Numbered from the stretch's first letter, positions 47,930 to 58,578 are shown. The stretch: DNA of 64,000 nucleotides from Takakia lepidozioides (GCA_030704615.1 CM060732.1:72149053-72213052); one strand, 5' to 3'. Numbers and translations: made by a program. Notes: generated by a model from the sequence alone, not told the origin.

Positions 47930-48500
47930 GAGGTCCCTGAACTGCAAATTCGGCACCATTTTCCCAGGTTGGGGCGGATCTGAGTGGGCCTAGAAATGGA
48001 AAAATGGCGCTGAATTTCGGTTTTCGGTGACTGCCACCCTAGGGACTTAGCCATCTTGGGAGCCCTGAACTGGAAATTCGGCGCCATTTTTCCTGGTTTG
48101 GCCCGAAGATGGCTAAGTCCCAGAACGGCAATAGGGCCTAGAAATGGAAAAATGGCGCCGAATTTCGGTTTTCGGTGACTGCCACCCTAGGGACTTAGCC
48201 ATCTTGGGAGCCCTGAACTGGAAATTCGGCGCCATTTTTCCCGGTTTGGCCCGAAGATGGTTAAGTCCCAGAATGGCAATAGGGCCTAGAACCGGAAAAA
48301 TGGCGCCGAATTTCCAGTTCAGGGCCAGCCACCCTAGGGACAGCCATTTTCGGAGCCTTGACTGGAAATTCGGCGCCATTTTCCCAGGTCCGGCCCGAAA
48401 ATGGCTATGTCCCAGAACGGCAATAGGGCCCAGAACTGGAAAAATGGCGCCGAATTTCCAGTTCAGGGCCAGCCACCCTAGGGACTTAGCCATTTTCGGC
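47930..48500. repeat. Tandem repeat of about 147 bp with internal inverted repeat, about four units
   Basis: The anchor CCACCCTAGGGA occurs at 48034, 48182, 48329 and 48473 (spacings 148, 147 and 144). Each unit contains AAATTCGGCGCCATTTTT facing its inverse AAAAATGGCGCCGAATTT, so each can fold into a long hairpin. The array lies just upstream of the methyltransferase gene. Open frames across it on both strands are repeat artefacts. Confidence 0.9.
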
Positions 48501-49015
48501 TCTGCTTCTGTTTACTGTTCAAAGATAGTCTTCCTGCCCTGACTTTAAATTTAGGTCTGGTGCCAAGAGTAGGATAGACCCTTGAGCGCATCTTCACAAT
48601 CAATTTTAAATAGTAAATTGTGTCCACAGTAGGACGCGAATATTTACTTATCATTTACTCGGAAATCACGATATTATATGAGATTCAATCAATAAAATTA
48701 CTAGCAAGTTGTATCGAGTATGGTAGAGTACGAGTTTGGCCCATGTTCGATGCGACCCATTTGGAATTTTACTTTATTCGACTTCCAAGTGGATGTTCAA
48801 TGAATTGTTCAATACTGCTACTTCACATTGAGCACTTCAATGTCAAATGGACCTCTTATATGACACATTTTGAAACAAGTATGACATCACCTGAAATTTC
48901 ACAAAGTTCAATCACACATTACACCATGATATTATTAATATTTCAATTAATTTTAATACAAATATATATTAAGTTTAGTCCAGATTTAAGCCAAAAGTCC
49001 AGAATTAATTAAAAT
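48501..49015. other. Intergenic, no recognised feature
   Basis: AT-rich. A plus-strand frame at 48620-49012 of 130 codons is low in charged residues and shows no domain; I do not consider it a gene. Confidence 0.3.
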
Positions 49016-49400
49016 TGTGTTGTGTATTGATTTTTGTCCAAGGAAAATGTTCAATTTTTACGTCAGTTTACTGGAACTTTTTTTTCCTCACTCCTCTTGC
49101 ATGATTGTATGTCTTTTGTGTCTTTAAGGAGATACAGAAGAGTATTGAAATTTTTCTTTTGTGATTTACATATTATTTCAGGTATATGTCCTTTGGAGCC
49201 GGTGTAACAGAGGTAGAAGTGGACATCCTCACAAACAATATGAGAAAGGCTTGAAATGTTTTGCTCGAATTTCAAAGAATTAGGCATTGTTGTCCCATTA
49301 TAGTTTCTGAGCAATTGTACTGCCAAAATTGAAAAATTCTCAAAATGCGTTAGGCACTTTGAATTTGAATTAATTATTGCCTAATGGGCTATAGAGGTAC
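49016..49400 (+). repeat. Dispersed repeat (ATTAGGCA family), copy 2
   Basis: Same ordered blocks as 8561-8780, with an extra segment of about 165 bp (49060-49225) between the first and second block. Similarity ends at a CCTAATG-G-CTA-AGGG-like sequence in both copies. Confidence 0.6.
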
Positions 49401-50321
49401 GCTACTCAAATGCAGACACTTGACAACAACACTTGGCTACAACATCAGACATCCTTGAGAGACATTAATACACGATAAAATATATATATATATACTTAAA
49501 AAAAATACTAGGGATGGCCCGCAAAACACAATTCTAGACAAATATGGAGTAACATGCAGTACCGCTATGTACACCACTCTGTACCACTATAGATGGGTGG
49601 GCTACTCGGATAAATACAATTCTTGAGAAGTTGAGGAGATTCATCTCTTTGGCAACCACGATGATTATGACCTGGAATTTAATGTCTAGTTGGTAGTTGA
49701 CTACCACAGACGAACCATGATTTCTCACATATCTTACCACCACATCCAAATAGACTCTAATATTGCTTATATATATGGAAGAATAAGATTATACAATATA
49801 TGAAGCATTACGCTTCGTGGCAGATAATCGTGGCTTTGAAAGCAATTCCACTTGAATAATCTTTTCAAAATTGAATCCCGCCCATCAGCTATACTAAGTT
49901 TCCCGTTGGAGACATCTAGATACAATGCTATATCTAGGACTATCTCCAGAAAACTTATACGTGTAACAATAGAAAAACTTGTGCACTCGCGTGCAAATTC
50001 CCCACACCCTTCTTTACCACCACAGAATTATTGCTTACCCATTCATACTACTCCAACCCAATCACATGCCCACTTGGATTTATAAGCTAATATTCTAGCT
50101 TATGCTAATACAAATATCAAGATCTAAACTTGACACCTGAAACATCTTGTCCTCACGCTCGTCAAACGTGTGGCTCATCTCTCTCGAGTTGAGTCTGCAC
50201 GATCGAGCTCGCTCTCTCTTTGGCGTATGCGTGTACCTATGGGATGAGGATAGGTTGTTCTGAGGTGGATTCCCCATAGCTAAGGTACCGCATTTTTTTT
50301 TAATTTTAATTTTTAAAGAAA
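49401..50321. other. Intergenic, no recognised feature
   Basis: AT-rich, with a (TA)n run near 49480-49492. No coding domain was recognised. Confidence 0.3.
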
Positions 50322-50357
50322 GAAACTTGGGAGCGACAGCCCACAATTTAGGCCCAA
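50322..50357 (-). repeat. SINE family 2, tail fragment
   Basis: The minus strand reads GGGCCTAAATTGTGGGCTG followed by TCGCTCCCAAGTTTC, the conserved tail of the copies at 20.6 and 59.75 kb. The tRNA-like head is missing. Confidence 0.7.
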
Positions 50358-51275
50358 TTCGAGCTTAACTTATTTACAAGTGATTTAGTTTTTATGTAAA
50401 TATGAATATGAATGTGAGTGTGTCTCTCTTAGTTTAGATTCATTATAGCAGACTAGTTTGTGTGTATGCAGTTTGTGTACATGCATGCATATGTTGTGTG
50501 GGTTGTGTAGCGACGTGTATGTGCACAACACTTAATTTCACATCCCACGTATGTTTTATCCAAAGCCCACTGCAGTTTGAGTTTTTTTTTTCTTTACGAA
50601 TCCCCATAATGCATTGATAAAGCTAGAATGTGAGGCTTACAATGTGGATTATCATTCCCTAACCAAGTCACCAAAGAAGAGAACTCAAACATATGCAAAC
50701 ATTTTTCCCTTTAAGAAAAATACAAACTATAAAAAAAATACAATCGTGAACCGTGTCCACTCTTGAAATGCGCAAGGTACTTTCCTCGAATCCTTTATAA
50801 AATCGGAGTAGACTCATACGGCGTCGTTATGGAATATAACGAGCTCTGTTGCAAATATAATTATGGGCAGAAAAATCTAGTCATATAGAGATCTTGCAAC
50901 ATAATATAAATATACATTGACATATAATTCGTCTTTTGGCCCGTGTATAGCATAGTTTTAGACCCTCAATCCCCCTGTTTTGTGGCCAACCCGTCAACGA
51001 GGGACACAAATAACAAAGCATGTTGACGGCAAAGAAATGAACTAAGTAAAAAACTTAGCAGCTTGCATACAAAGCCTCCCTGGAGCCTCCCTCCTCCTGG
51101 CCCTACCGCGACCTCTCTCCTCTTGCTGCCCCGCTAGTGCCTATCGTGACCTCCCTCCTCCTCCTCCTGCCGCCAGCCTCTACCGCCAACACTTCGTAAC
51201 ATCTGCAGCCTCTGGTACAACGGTGAGTCACTACGTAGGTATAGTATTGGCAGGACCGGCTCCATCTAGAATGTT
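50358..51275. other. Intergenic, includes a C-rich tract
   Basis: AT-rich up to about 51060, then a pyrimidine-rich tract of CCTCC repeats at 51075-51180. No gene was recognised. Confidence 0.3.
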
Positions 51276-51363
51276 CTGCATTCTAGAGCATTCTAGAATT
51301 CTCCCCCTATTCAATAGGCACCCATGTGGGGCCCATCCCCTTACCACATGCTCTAGAATGCAG
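51276..51363. repeat. Inverted repeat able to form a hairpin beside the Replitron-like element
   Basis: CTGCATTCTAGAGCAT at 51276-51291 is the exact inverse of ATGCTCTAGAATGCAG at 51348-51363, with a 56-bp loop. It abuts the left copy of the 85-bp direct repeat and lies beyond the 3' end of the minus-strand HUH gene. Confidence 0.85.
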
Positions 51364-51446
51364 CCCGCCACATCTTTTCGGACAGCCTCTACGTGTCCGT
51401 TGGGCTTTCGCTGATTTTATTTTTTGAACGATTGGGGCACATATTT
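51359..51446 (+). repeat. Direct repeat flanking the Replitron-like gene, left copy
   Basis: Starts GCAGCCCGCCACATC and contains CTCTACGTGTCCG, GGGCTTTCGC and GATTTTATTTTTTGAACG. It matches 59539-59620 in the same orientation with few differences and one 6-bp indel. Confidence 0.85.
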
Positions 51447-51646
51447 CGTATGTCTATGTCTATTTCGTATTCTCCTGTCAATCTTAAGAAAACTGGCAGA
51501 CGAGCTGCCGAGCATAGTTCATGACGAAACCAAACCCGATAGCAAGCTAATTTTTTGTATAGAATTCAGAGACAATCATCAATCAATATATACATCCGGA
51601 TTTACAAGTCCATAGTGCATATGGATGTATGCGTCTTGATTGTCAA

Positions 51647-52138
51647 CTACCTGCGATCACCGTACGCTACGTTGAGGTCTAGCGGTTCTTCTATACAGGG
51701 CTGGTCGTCAAAATACTGTGGACCTCGTTTGTAATCGTCATGGAAGAAAATCTCCTTGACCACCTCAATGCCGGTTTCCATTGGCATTAGCATCGGACGC
51801 CATAGTGCCTCGCACCTGCGCAGGTTCATTCCCTTCTGCAAAAACATACCCGATGCATAGAATTTGATTTTAACATTGTTAACAAGCAACCTAATAATGT
51901 GTCTGTCAGTTGTTTTCCAGAGCGTTGGAGAAGGTGGTAGATGAACGCCCTTTCAAAAACATTAGAGGGTGTTAAACACACCTGCTTTTTGAGCTCCGCG
52001 CTACCGTATAATGCGTACATTTCGTTGCCCTCTTCCATGTCATGCGCTGTCACGTTGTGACCGAAAAACTTGAAATGCAGTTGACCAAGATCCTTTAGAC
52101 AATACCCTAACATATCCTTCCATGTATGTAGCCGGACC
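51647..52138 (-). pseudogene. Replitron-like HUH transposase, 3' half
   Basis: Reading on the minus strand from the retrotransposon junction at 52138: the segment LHTWKDMLGYCLKDLGQLHF includes YCLK (52093-52104), a YxxK motif with the single catalytic tyrosine of Y1 HUH endonucleases. Then come HNVTAHDMEEGNEMYALYG, KKQVCLTPSNVFERAF and, after a frame change or intron near 51845-51960, CEALWRPMLMPMETGIEVV and DDYKRGPQYFDDQPC, ending at a stop near 51648. The 5' half with the HUH motif lies at 58579-59003, on the other side of an inserted LTR retrotransposon. Replitrons are eukaryotic transposons with a Rep-type HUH nuclease, reported as numerous in non-seed plants. The gene is dead by insertion and by frameshift. 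Confidence 0.75.
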
Positions 52139-52766
52139 TGTCACGGACATAGCCCAGAAGAACTTACCAGGAGTAAATACCAGAAGTTATCAAGTTACCA
52201 TGACTTACCGTGATTTACCATGATCTACCATGATTTACCTTCCAAGTTACCGGGAGTTTATCAAATTACCCAGAGTAACTTGGGAAACTACTCATGAAGC
52301 TTCATTTTGAGGAAACTTCTCCATCAAGATACCTCATTTGTTTAAGGAAGCTTCTCCATCAAGAAACCTTTGTTTAATCTTGGAAACTTTTCCAACAAGA
52401 AACCTCCATAGGGGAAGCTTCTTGGGGAAACTTCTTAGTAGCCAGTATATATAAGAGGCGAGACTGGACACTTTTCAGTCTCGCCAACACTAGTTCAAGC
52501 TACTCTTGTTTCCAGTTCTCAGTACTCCAGTCCAATTCCCAGTACTCTAGCCTAGTTTCCAGTATATGGTACTCCAGTCCAGTTTTCAGCATTCCAGTAT
52601 TCAAGTCGTGTTCCAATATCTTGTACTCTTGTTCATTGTTATAAAGATCATCTTGATTCTTATTTACTCATCGAGCATACGGCCACGCTGACCTTGACTT
52701 CTTGTCTAGTCTTGTACCTCTCATCTGATCTCTTGTTTGTGTTCAGTGATGTTCTCGTCCTTGAAA
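52139..52766 (+). repeat. 5' LTR of the chromovirus
   Basis: Shares nearly all of its sequence with 57953-58573, with two short indels in the AGTACTCCAGTCCAG-rich part. It holds the TATA box and the predicted transcript start. The outer end is TG and the inner end reads TTGAAA where the 3' copy has TTGACA. Confidence 0.92.
52446..52487 (+). promoter_or_regulatory. LTR TATA box and predicted transcript start used for self-priming
   Basis: TATATATAAG at 52446-52455 is followed 31 nt later by AGTCTCGCCAA (52477-52487). That 11-mer is exactly complementary to the primer-binding site at 52769-52779. The spacing fits a normal plant TATA-to-start distance. The same arrangement is kept in the 3' LTR. 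Confidence 0.7.
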
Positions 52767-52768
52767 GT

Positions 52769-52779
52769 TTGGCGAGACT
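52769..52779 (+). promoter_or_regulatory. Primer-binding site, complementary to the element's own 5' RNA end
   Basis: TTGGCGAGACT, starting 2 nt after the 5' LTR. It does not look like the usual initiator tRNA-Met site (TGGTATCAGAG). It is the exact inverse of the predicted first 11 nt of the transcript. Confidence 0.7.
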
Positions 52780-52804
52780 AAAGTTTGTTTTTTAGTTAAT
52801 TAAG

Positions 52805-53845
52805 ATGGAAGACACATTTGCGGAAAGGGTCACCACATTGCAGAGTCTTCAGCTCCAGATGCAAGAACTTCGTACATCTACCACCCAATTGCAAGCTGAT
52901 CAGTCTCAAGATCTTGGCAACGCTTTCCACAATTTGCAACAACAAATTTCAAAGTTAAAGGAGTCGAACAATGGATCTTCAACCATACGAGTCTCTACTG
53001 CAACAGCTCCTACGGCAACGGTTCCTCTTCAACAGATTACGAGAGAACCAAAGATCAGCATGCCCGAGAAATTTGATGGGACGAGATCAAGATTTCACGG
53101 TTTTGTTCAACAAGTACGACTGTTCCTACGACTACATCCACACCGCTACCCCGATGAAGGTATTCAAGTGGGATTCATGGGCACCATTCTATCAGGCACT
53201 GCCCTATCTTGGTTTGCATCGCTATTAGAAAAAAATTCGTATTTACTATATAATTTTGAAGCATTCATGTCTGAGTTCACTGCAACGTTTGGAGAGAATG
53301 ATAGAGAAAGAGTTACAGAAACAAAGATGCAAAATCTTCGACAAGGAGCACGTCTTGCTTCCGTTTATGCTGCCGAATTTCGACAACTTGCATGCGACCT
53401 CGACTGGAATGAGAAGAGCCTTATTAGTCAGTTTCGATGTGGACTAAAACATGATGTAAAAGATTTGTTGCTGACAATGCCAAACGTGAGCACACTGAAT
53501 GAATTCATCACCCAAGTCATTGCATGCGATAATCGTTTGTTCGAAAAACATCAAGAGAAGCGATCTGGATGGTCGACGACGCATCATGCCACTGCTACTA
53601 CGACACCAAACACAACGATCCATCAGACATCCAGTAGTGATCATATGCAGATTGATGCTGTCCGATTCAAGCCATTGACGCCACAAGAAAAACAAAGACT
53701 GCGCTCGAATGGATTATGCCTCTATTGCGGAGAAGAAGATCACATAGCATTAAACTGCCCCAACAAGAGAAGATTCAAAGCTCGGGGCACAACTCAAGTG
53801 TTCGATACGAGGAGGTCGGAAAACGAAGATGTCCAGTCACAGTAG
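52805..53845 (+). CDS. gag: Chromovirus Gag (capsid and CCHC zinc knuckle)
   Basis: An uninterrupted frame of 346 codons starting 26 nt after the primer-binding site. It has an N-terminal coiled-coil-like segment, then a retrotransposon capsid domain (FDGTRSRFHGFVQQVRLFL, SGTALSWFASLLE, FRCGLKHDVKDLLL), then one zinc knuckle CLYCGEEDHIALNC near 53720-53760. Gag packages the element RNA. It is followed by pol in the -1 frame, with about 130 nt of overlap, so translation of pol would need a -1 frameshift. It is the best-preserved gene of the element. Confidence 0.9.
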   Translation: MEDTFAERVTTLQSLQLQMQELRTSTTQLQADQSQDLGNAFHNLQQQISKLKESNNGSSTIRVSTATAPTATVPLQQITREPKISMPEKFDGTRSRFHGFVQQVRLFLRLHPHRYPDEGIQVGFMGTILSGTALSWFASLLEKNSYLLYNFEAFMSEFTATFGENDRERVTETKMQNLRQGARLASVYAAEFRQLACDLDWNEKSLISQFRCGLKHDVKDLLLTMPNVSTLNEFITQVIACDNRLFEKHQEKRSGWSTTHHATATTTPNTTIHQTSSSDHMQIDAVRFKPLTPQEKQRLRSNGLCLYCGEEDHIALNCPNKRRFKARGTTQVFDTRRSENEDVQSQ

Positions 53846-54801
53846 GGACCATGCGGCTGGACACCACAAATTCCTTACCGAAAAAAGGTCTTTTTTTACC
53901 TCCAGACCCTGCACCTTGCTTCACAGTTCCGGTAAAAATCAGAGTGCAAAATCGAGATATCGCTGTAGAAGCACTTTTGGACTCAGGAGTTTCAGCTTGT
54001 TTTATGGACAAAAACTTTGCGAAGCAACACAATTTAACGCTCGTACAGAAGAAACTCTCGGTCCCCGTTGAAGTCATCGATGGACGACCGTTAGCATCAG
54101 GAAATTTGGACCATGAAACTCGACCACTTGAAGTGAAGCTTAAATATCAAGCATCACATATTGTTTTCAATGTCATCCAATCTCCAACAAATCTTGTGAT
54201 CCTTGGACTTCCCTGGTTCGTACTTTACAATCCCGACATCGACTGGCGATCGCGAAAAATTTCTACAAGACAAAAATGTAGAAATATCAAAGGTATTCAA
54301 CCCCTATTCCTTGGAGCTAGAGCCTTCATGAGAGCTACCAAAAAAGAGGCGACATTTGCATTTTATGCGACTCCGATCAAGACCACAACAGACAAAGGTA
54401 CTTCAACATTACCCGCTCAATATCAAGATTTCAAAGATGTCTTCGAGAAGAAAAATGCAGACATGTTGCCAGAACATCGACCTTATGACTGTGCAATTGA
54501 GTTACAAGAAAGAGCCCAACCACCATTCGGCCCAATCTATAACTTATCCCAGACGGAGTTGGCTGCATTACGTGAATACATTGATGAAAATTTGTTGAAG
54601 CACTTCATCGGACATTCAAAATCACCCGCGGGGGCGCCTATCTTGTTTGTGAAAAAGAAGGACGGATCATTACGCATGTATGTCGACTATCGCGGTCTTA
54701 ACAAAGTCACAATCAAGAATAGTTATCCGTTTGCCGCTGATTTCTGGGCTTCTCGACCAACTAGGACGAGCGAAGATTTCACCAAAATCGACTTGAGATG
54801 A
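53716..54801 (+). pseudogene. pol: Chromovirus Pol: protease and start of reverse transcriptase
   Basis: The frame has 361 codons and overlaps gag. The aspartic protease is marked by EALLDSGVSACFMD near 53970. The linker is followed by the reverse transcriptase start: LREYIDENLLKHFIGHSKSP, AGAPILFVKKKDGSLRMYVD and YRGLNKVTIKNSYP, then FTKIDLR, after which a TGA at 54799-54801 ends the frame. A stretch downstream of NSYP differs from the family (FAADFWASRPTR). Confidence 0.9.
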
Positions 54802-55906
54802 GCCTATAACCTTGTACGGATAAAAGATGAGACGAATGAAAAACAACTTTTCGAACAAGGTATGGACATTTTGAATACAATGTTATGCCTTTCGTCTTAC
54901 CAATGCTCCAGCAATTTTCCAACATATGATGAATGACATCTTTCGAGAATTTTTAGATGACTTTGTAGTCATCTATTTGGACGACATTTTGATATTTTCA
55001 CAGAATGAAGAAGAACATGGCCACCATGTACGCCTTGTCCTTGATAAATTTAGAGAAAGATGACTATATGCCAAGTTGGAGAAATGTTTTTTCCATCAAT
55101 CTGAGGTCGAATTTCTGGGCTACATTATTTCCGACAAAGGCGTCTTTATGGATCAGAAGAAAATACAAACCATCATCGAGTGGATTAAACCAACTTCGGT
55201 CCGAGATGTACAATGTTTTCTGGGCTTTGCAAATTTTTATAGAATCTTCATCAATGACTACTCCAAAATTGCTGCACCATTGACACGACTCACAAGGAAG
55301 GACAAATTTATATGGGACGAGAAGGCTGACCAGGCATTTGAAAGGCTGAAGCAGACATTTACAATGGCTCCAATACTGGTACATGCAGACCCATCTAAAC
55401 CATTCTTCTTAGAAGCAGATGCATCGGACTTTGCACTTGGCGCGATACTCTCTCAATACGGTACAGATGGCCGACTCCACCCTGTTGGTTTTCGTTCTCG
55501 CAAATTTTCCGCTGCGGAGATCAATTATGAAATCCATGACAAAGAACTTCTAGCGATTATCGATGTTTTTGAGGAGTTGCGACATCTATTGGAGGGAGCT
55601 AAACATCAGGTCACTGTCTATACCGATCACAAAAACCTCGAATATTTTATGAGTGCTCGTGTTTTGAATCGACGTCAAGCGAGATGAAGTATGTCACTAA
55701 CAAGGTTTGATTTTGTTATTACCTACAGTCCCGGACATCTTCAAGGAAAACCAGATGCTCTTTCTCGACGATCGTATCTTGCGCCAAAAGAAGGGGATGC
55801 AGTTTTGGACCCAAAAAAATCCATCATCTTGAAACCAACAAATCTCCAATTGAATATGCTATCTATGTCCACCTATGATGATGCAGAGATCATAAAAGAG
55901 ATTTAG
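54802..55906 (+). pseudogene. pol: Chromovirus Pol: reverse transcriptase core and RNase H
   Basis: After two frame changes between 54802 and 54910 the RT resumes with [20 protein letters not shown] and the catalytic YLDD at 54974-54985. Another shift leads into 55076-55687: the thumb and connection (EFLGYIISDKGVFMDQKKI, GFANFYRIFINDYSKIAAP) and RNase H (EADASDFALGAILSQYG, YEIHDKELLAII, VYTDHKNLEYF). A TGA at 55685-55687, where the family has Trp, splits it from 55691-55906, which holds the RNase H end (FDFVITYSPGHLQGKPDALS). Confidence 0.9.
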
Positions 55907-57149
55907 GAAGCACTGAAGAGCGACCATTTTGCCACGACACTATGAAGTCAACTAAATCAACCTCGAGACAACCCACATGTTAAAAACGACTTCGAATTCA
56001 AAGATGACTTATTTTACTTCAAGGGACTTCTCTATGTACCTCCAGGACCTACACGACTTCAAATTCTTCAAACATGTCATGATCTTCCGGCTGCAGGACA
56101 TTTCGGCTTCAACAAAACAATGGAATTGATATCCAGGGACAATTGATGTCAGCAGATGTGGAAACTCATGAAAGAATTTATAAAATCTTGCGACACGTGT
56201 GCTAGAGCGAAGGGACCACGACATCGACCTTACGGCCTTCTTCAACCATTACCCATTCCCAAAGGTCCATGATCGTCCGTGTCTATGGACTTTATTACGG
56301 ATCTTCCAATCTCCAAGACCACTGATTCAATCCTTGTTATTGTAGATCGTTTTACGAAGATGACACATTTCATTCCATGTAATGAGACAGTTACCGACGA
56401 GGAAACTGCAAGACTCTTCCTCAATAATATCTATCACATTCATGGACTCCCGAAGGACATCGTATCTGATCGAGGACCACAGTTCATATCAAATTTCTGG
56501 AGGGGATTATTTCACATATTGGATACTAAGATTAACCTCTCTACAGCTAATCATCCATAGACTGATAGTCAAACCGAACGTGTAAACCAGATTTTGGAGC
56601 AGTATCTTCGCTGTACGATAAATTATCACCAAGATAATTGGACGGACCTTCTGTCATTGGCTGAGTTTGCCTATAACAACACTATACATTCTTCGACCAA
56701 GCAAACTCCATTTTTCTCCAATTATGGTCATCATCCTCGAGCAAACCCTTTCCACAAGAAGACTGTTGGAAGCCCTGCTGCAGAAAATCTTACTACTCAT
56801 CTTGCTATGATTCACAAGGAGCTTACATCCCACCTCGCAGAAGCTCAAAAACAATACAAAGAGTATGCAGATCAACGTCGCCAACTCCAAACCCCAGTTC
56901 AAGGTCGGAGATCGTGTGTGGCTTTTTCGACGAGACATACAAACCTCGCGACCATCAAGGATGTTGGATTATCAACGCTTGGGACCATTCAAAATTATTC
57001 GACAAATAAATCCGGTCAGTTTTCGGCTTGAACTCCCACGAAGTATGTGCATCCATCCAGTCTTTTATGTTTCATTATTGGAGTTGTATCATCCATCAAA
57101 TATTCCAGGGAGAGTCTCCGTATCACTTCCACCAGTCGAAGTCAATTAG
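55907..57149 (+). pseudogene. pol: Chromovirus Pol: integrase
   Basis: The zinc-binding N-terminus lies near 56070-56215 (AGHFGFNKTMELISR, then CDTCARAKGPRH). The catalytic core is at 56279-57031, with SMDFITDLPISKTTDSILVI (first Asp) and IVSDRGPQFISNFW (second Asp). A TAG at about 56558 replaces the Gln of the HPQTD motif. The core continues with [15 protein letters not shown] and [20 protein letters not shown]. The C-terminal beta domain is at 56865-57149 in another frame ([40 protein letters not shown]). Several TGA codons stand where tryptophan is expected. Confidence 0.9.
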
Positions 57150-57345
57150 GAAATTGAGTATGAAGTCGACGAAGTCCTAGACTTTCGCATCAAGTATAAA
57201 TGTCTTGAGTATTTCCTACACTGGAAAGGCTACGACATCAGCGAACGAACGTGAGAACCTTCATCCAACCTCGCCAATGCATATGACAAAGTCTAAGAGT
57301 TTCATCAACGATATCCAGCCAAGCCCCGAGCTACACGTCAATAAG
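57150..57345 (+). pseudogene. Integrase-linked chromodomain
   Basis: In frame after a TAG at 57147, the sequence reads YEVDEVLDFRIKYKCLEYFL, HWKGYDISERT, stop, EPSSNLANAYD. This is a chromodomain with the aromatic residues Tyr, Trp and (mutated) Trp that form the methyl-lysine cage. Such domains steer integration to marked chromatin. The TGA replaces the third cage residue region. Confidence 0.85.
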
Positions 57346-57952
57346 ACGTCACAACGATGATGTCAGCCAAGTTAGCTTCAAGGTGAAGACTCCACATTCA
57401 ATGTACCTGATATACGCTAAGGAGGGAGGAGCACCACACATCAGTATATATAGCTATACTTCCAGCACTCTTGCATCTTATATTCGCAGTATGGAGTCAC
57501 ATGAACCAGATACATTGGAGTTGTCGCTTACCCAACTACCAGATCAGCCATTCCGATTCTCACGACCTTCAACATCACACCAACGCTCTCGAGACGATGG
57601 GCCACCAATGCGACGCGTACTTCCTCGTCTGAACCCCGTACGACGGCAAGTAGAGCCTACTCGAAGTCTGATAATTCTGTTGGAGGTTGAGGCTTCGGAC
57701 CCAGAAGGCAACGAAATCATGTTTAAAGGCACATTCGAAAATCAATGCTCAAATTATTGCGTGTTCCCAAGTTCAAGGTGTTGGACACTATCGATGGTTG
57801 AAGGGACCTATAAATCATTTGGGTCAAGAACGAAGAGCCAAATACTTGACAAGTACTATTCGCCGGATTTTGGATTTTGGATTTTCTCCGACTCTAAGCA
57901 AGTCCAAGACTTTACCGCTCCTCGAGGAACTCGGCGCTAGAGGAGGGGGTGA
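57346..57952 (+). other. Extra region between chromodomain and 3' LTR
   Basis: About 600 nt with open frames at 57383-57940 and 57687-58055. They contain Arg/Pro-rich and Asp-Ser-rich segments without a recognisable domain. It ends in the polypurine tract at 57941-57952. Confidence 0.5.
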
Positions 57953-58573
57953 TGTCATGGACATAGCCCAGAAGAACTTATCAGGAGTAAATACCAGAAG
58001 TTACCAAGTTATCATATTATCGAAAATTACAATGATTTACCGTGATTTACCATGATTTACCATGATTTATCATTACTAATCAAGTTACCGGGAGTTTTTT
58101 AAAATTACCCAGAGTAACTTGGGAAACTACTCAGTAAGCTTCCTTTGGAGGAAATTTCTCCATCAAGATATCTCATTTGTTTAAGGAAGCTTCTCCATCA
58201 AGAAACCTTTGTTTAATCTTGGAAACTTCTCCAGCAAGAAACCTCCATAGGGGAAGCTTCTTGGGGAAGCTTCTTAATAGCCAGTATATATAGGAGGCGA
58301 GACTGGACACTCTTCAGTCTCGCCAATACTAGTTCAAGCTACTCTTGTTTCCAATTCCCAGTATTCTAGCCTAGTTTCCAGTATATGGTACTCCAGCATT
58401 CCAGTATTCAAGTCGTGTTCCAATATCTTGTACTCTTGTTCATTGTTATAAAAATCATCTTGATTCATATTTACTCATCGTGCATACGGTCACGCTGACC
58501 TTGACTTCTTGTCTAGTCTTGTACCTCTCCTCTGATCTCTTGTTTGTGTTCAGTCATGTTCTTGTCCTTGACA
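57953..58573 (+). repeat. 3' LTR of the chromovirus
   Basis: Begins TGTCATGGACATAGC and ends CCTTGACA. It carries the same TATA box and AGTCTCGCCAA start as the 5' copy. It differs from the 5' LTR by dispersed substitutions, a TTACC-rich segment that varies in length, and two short deletions, so the insertion is not very recent. Confidence 0.92.
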
Positions 58574-58578
58574 GGACC

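Larger units (their letters stand above)
52134..58578 (+). mobile_element. Full-length chromodomain Ty3/gypsy retrotransposon (chromovirus), decayed
   Basis: LTRs at 52139-52766 and 57953-58573 begin TGTCA(C/T)GGACATAGC. The 3' copy ends in CA. A 5-bp target duplication, GGACC, is exact at 52134-52138 and 58574-58578. Order inside: primer-binding site, gag, protease, reverse transcriptase, RNase H, integrase, chromodomain, an extra 650-nt region, and a polypurine tract AGGAGGGGGTGA at 57941-57952. Wording such as TKMTHFIPCNETVTDEE in integrase and the self-priming site point to the Tf1/sushi/Tcn1-like chromoviruses known from fungi, vertebrates and mosses rather than to the usual seed-plant clades. 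It interrupts the Replitron-like gene. Confidence 0.93.

Noticed and set aside
47500-47993. Plus-strand ORF of 161 codons opposite the methyltransferase gene
   Set aside because: Its codons mirror the minus-strand coding region, which has recognisable motifs; this frame has none.
47930-48500. CRISPR-like array
   Set aside because: Units are about 147 bp with no short repeat and unique spacer pattern, and the genome is eukaryotic.
48113-48542. Long overlapping ORFs on both strands
   Set aside because: They arise from the 147-bp tandem repeat, whose units are nearly a multiple of three, and show only repeat-derived peptides.
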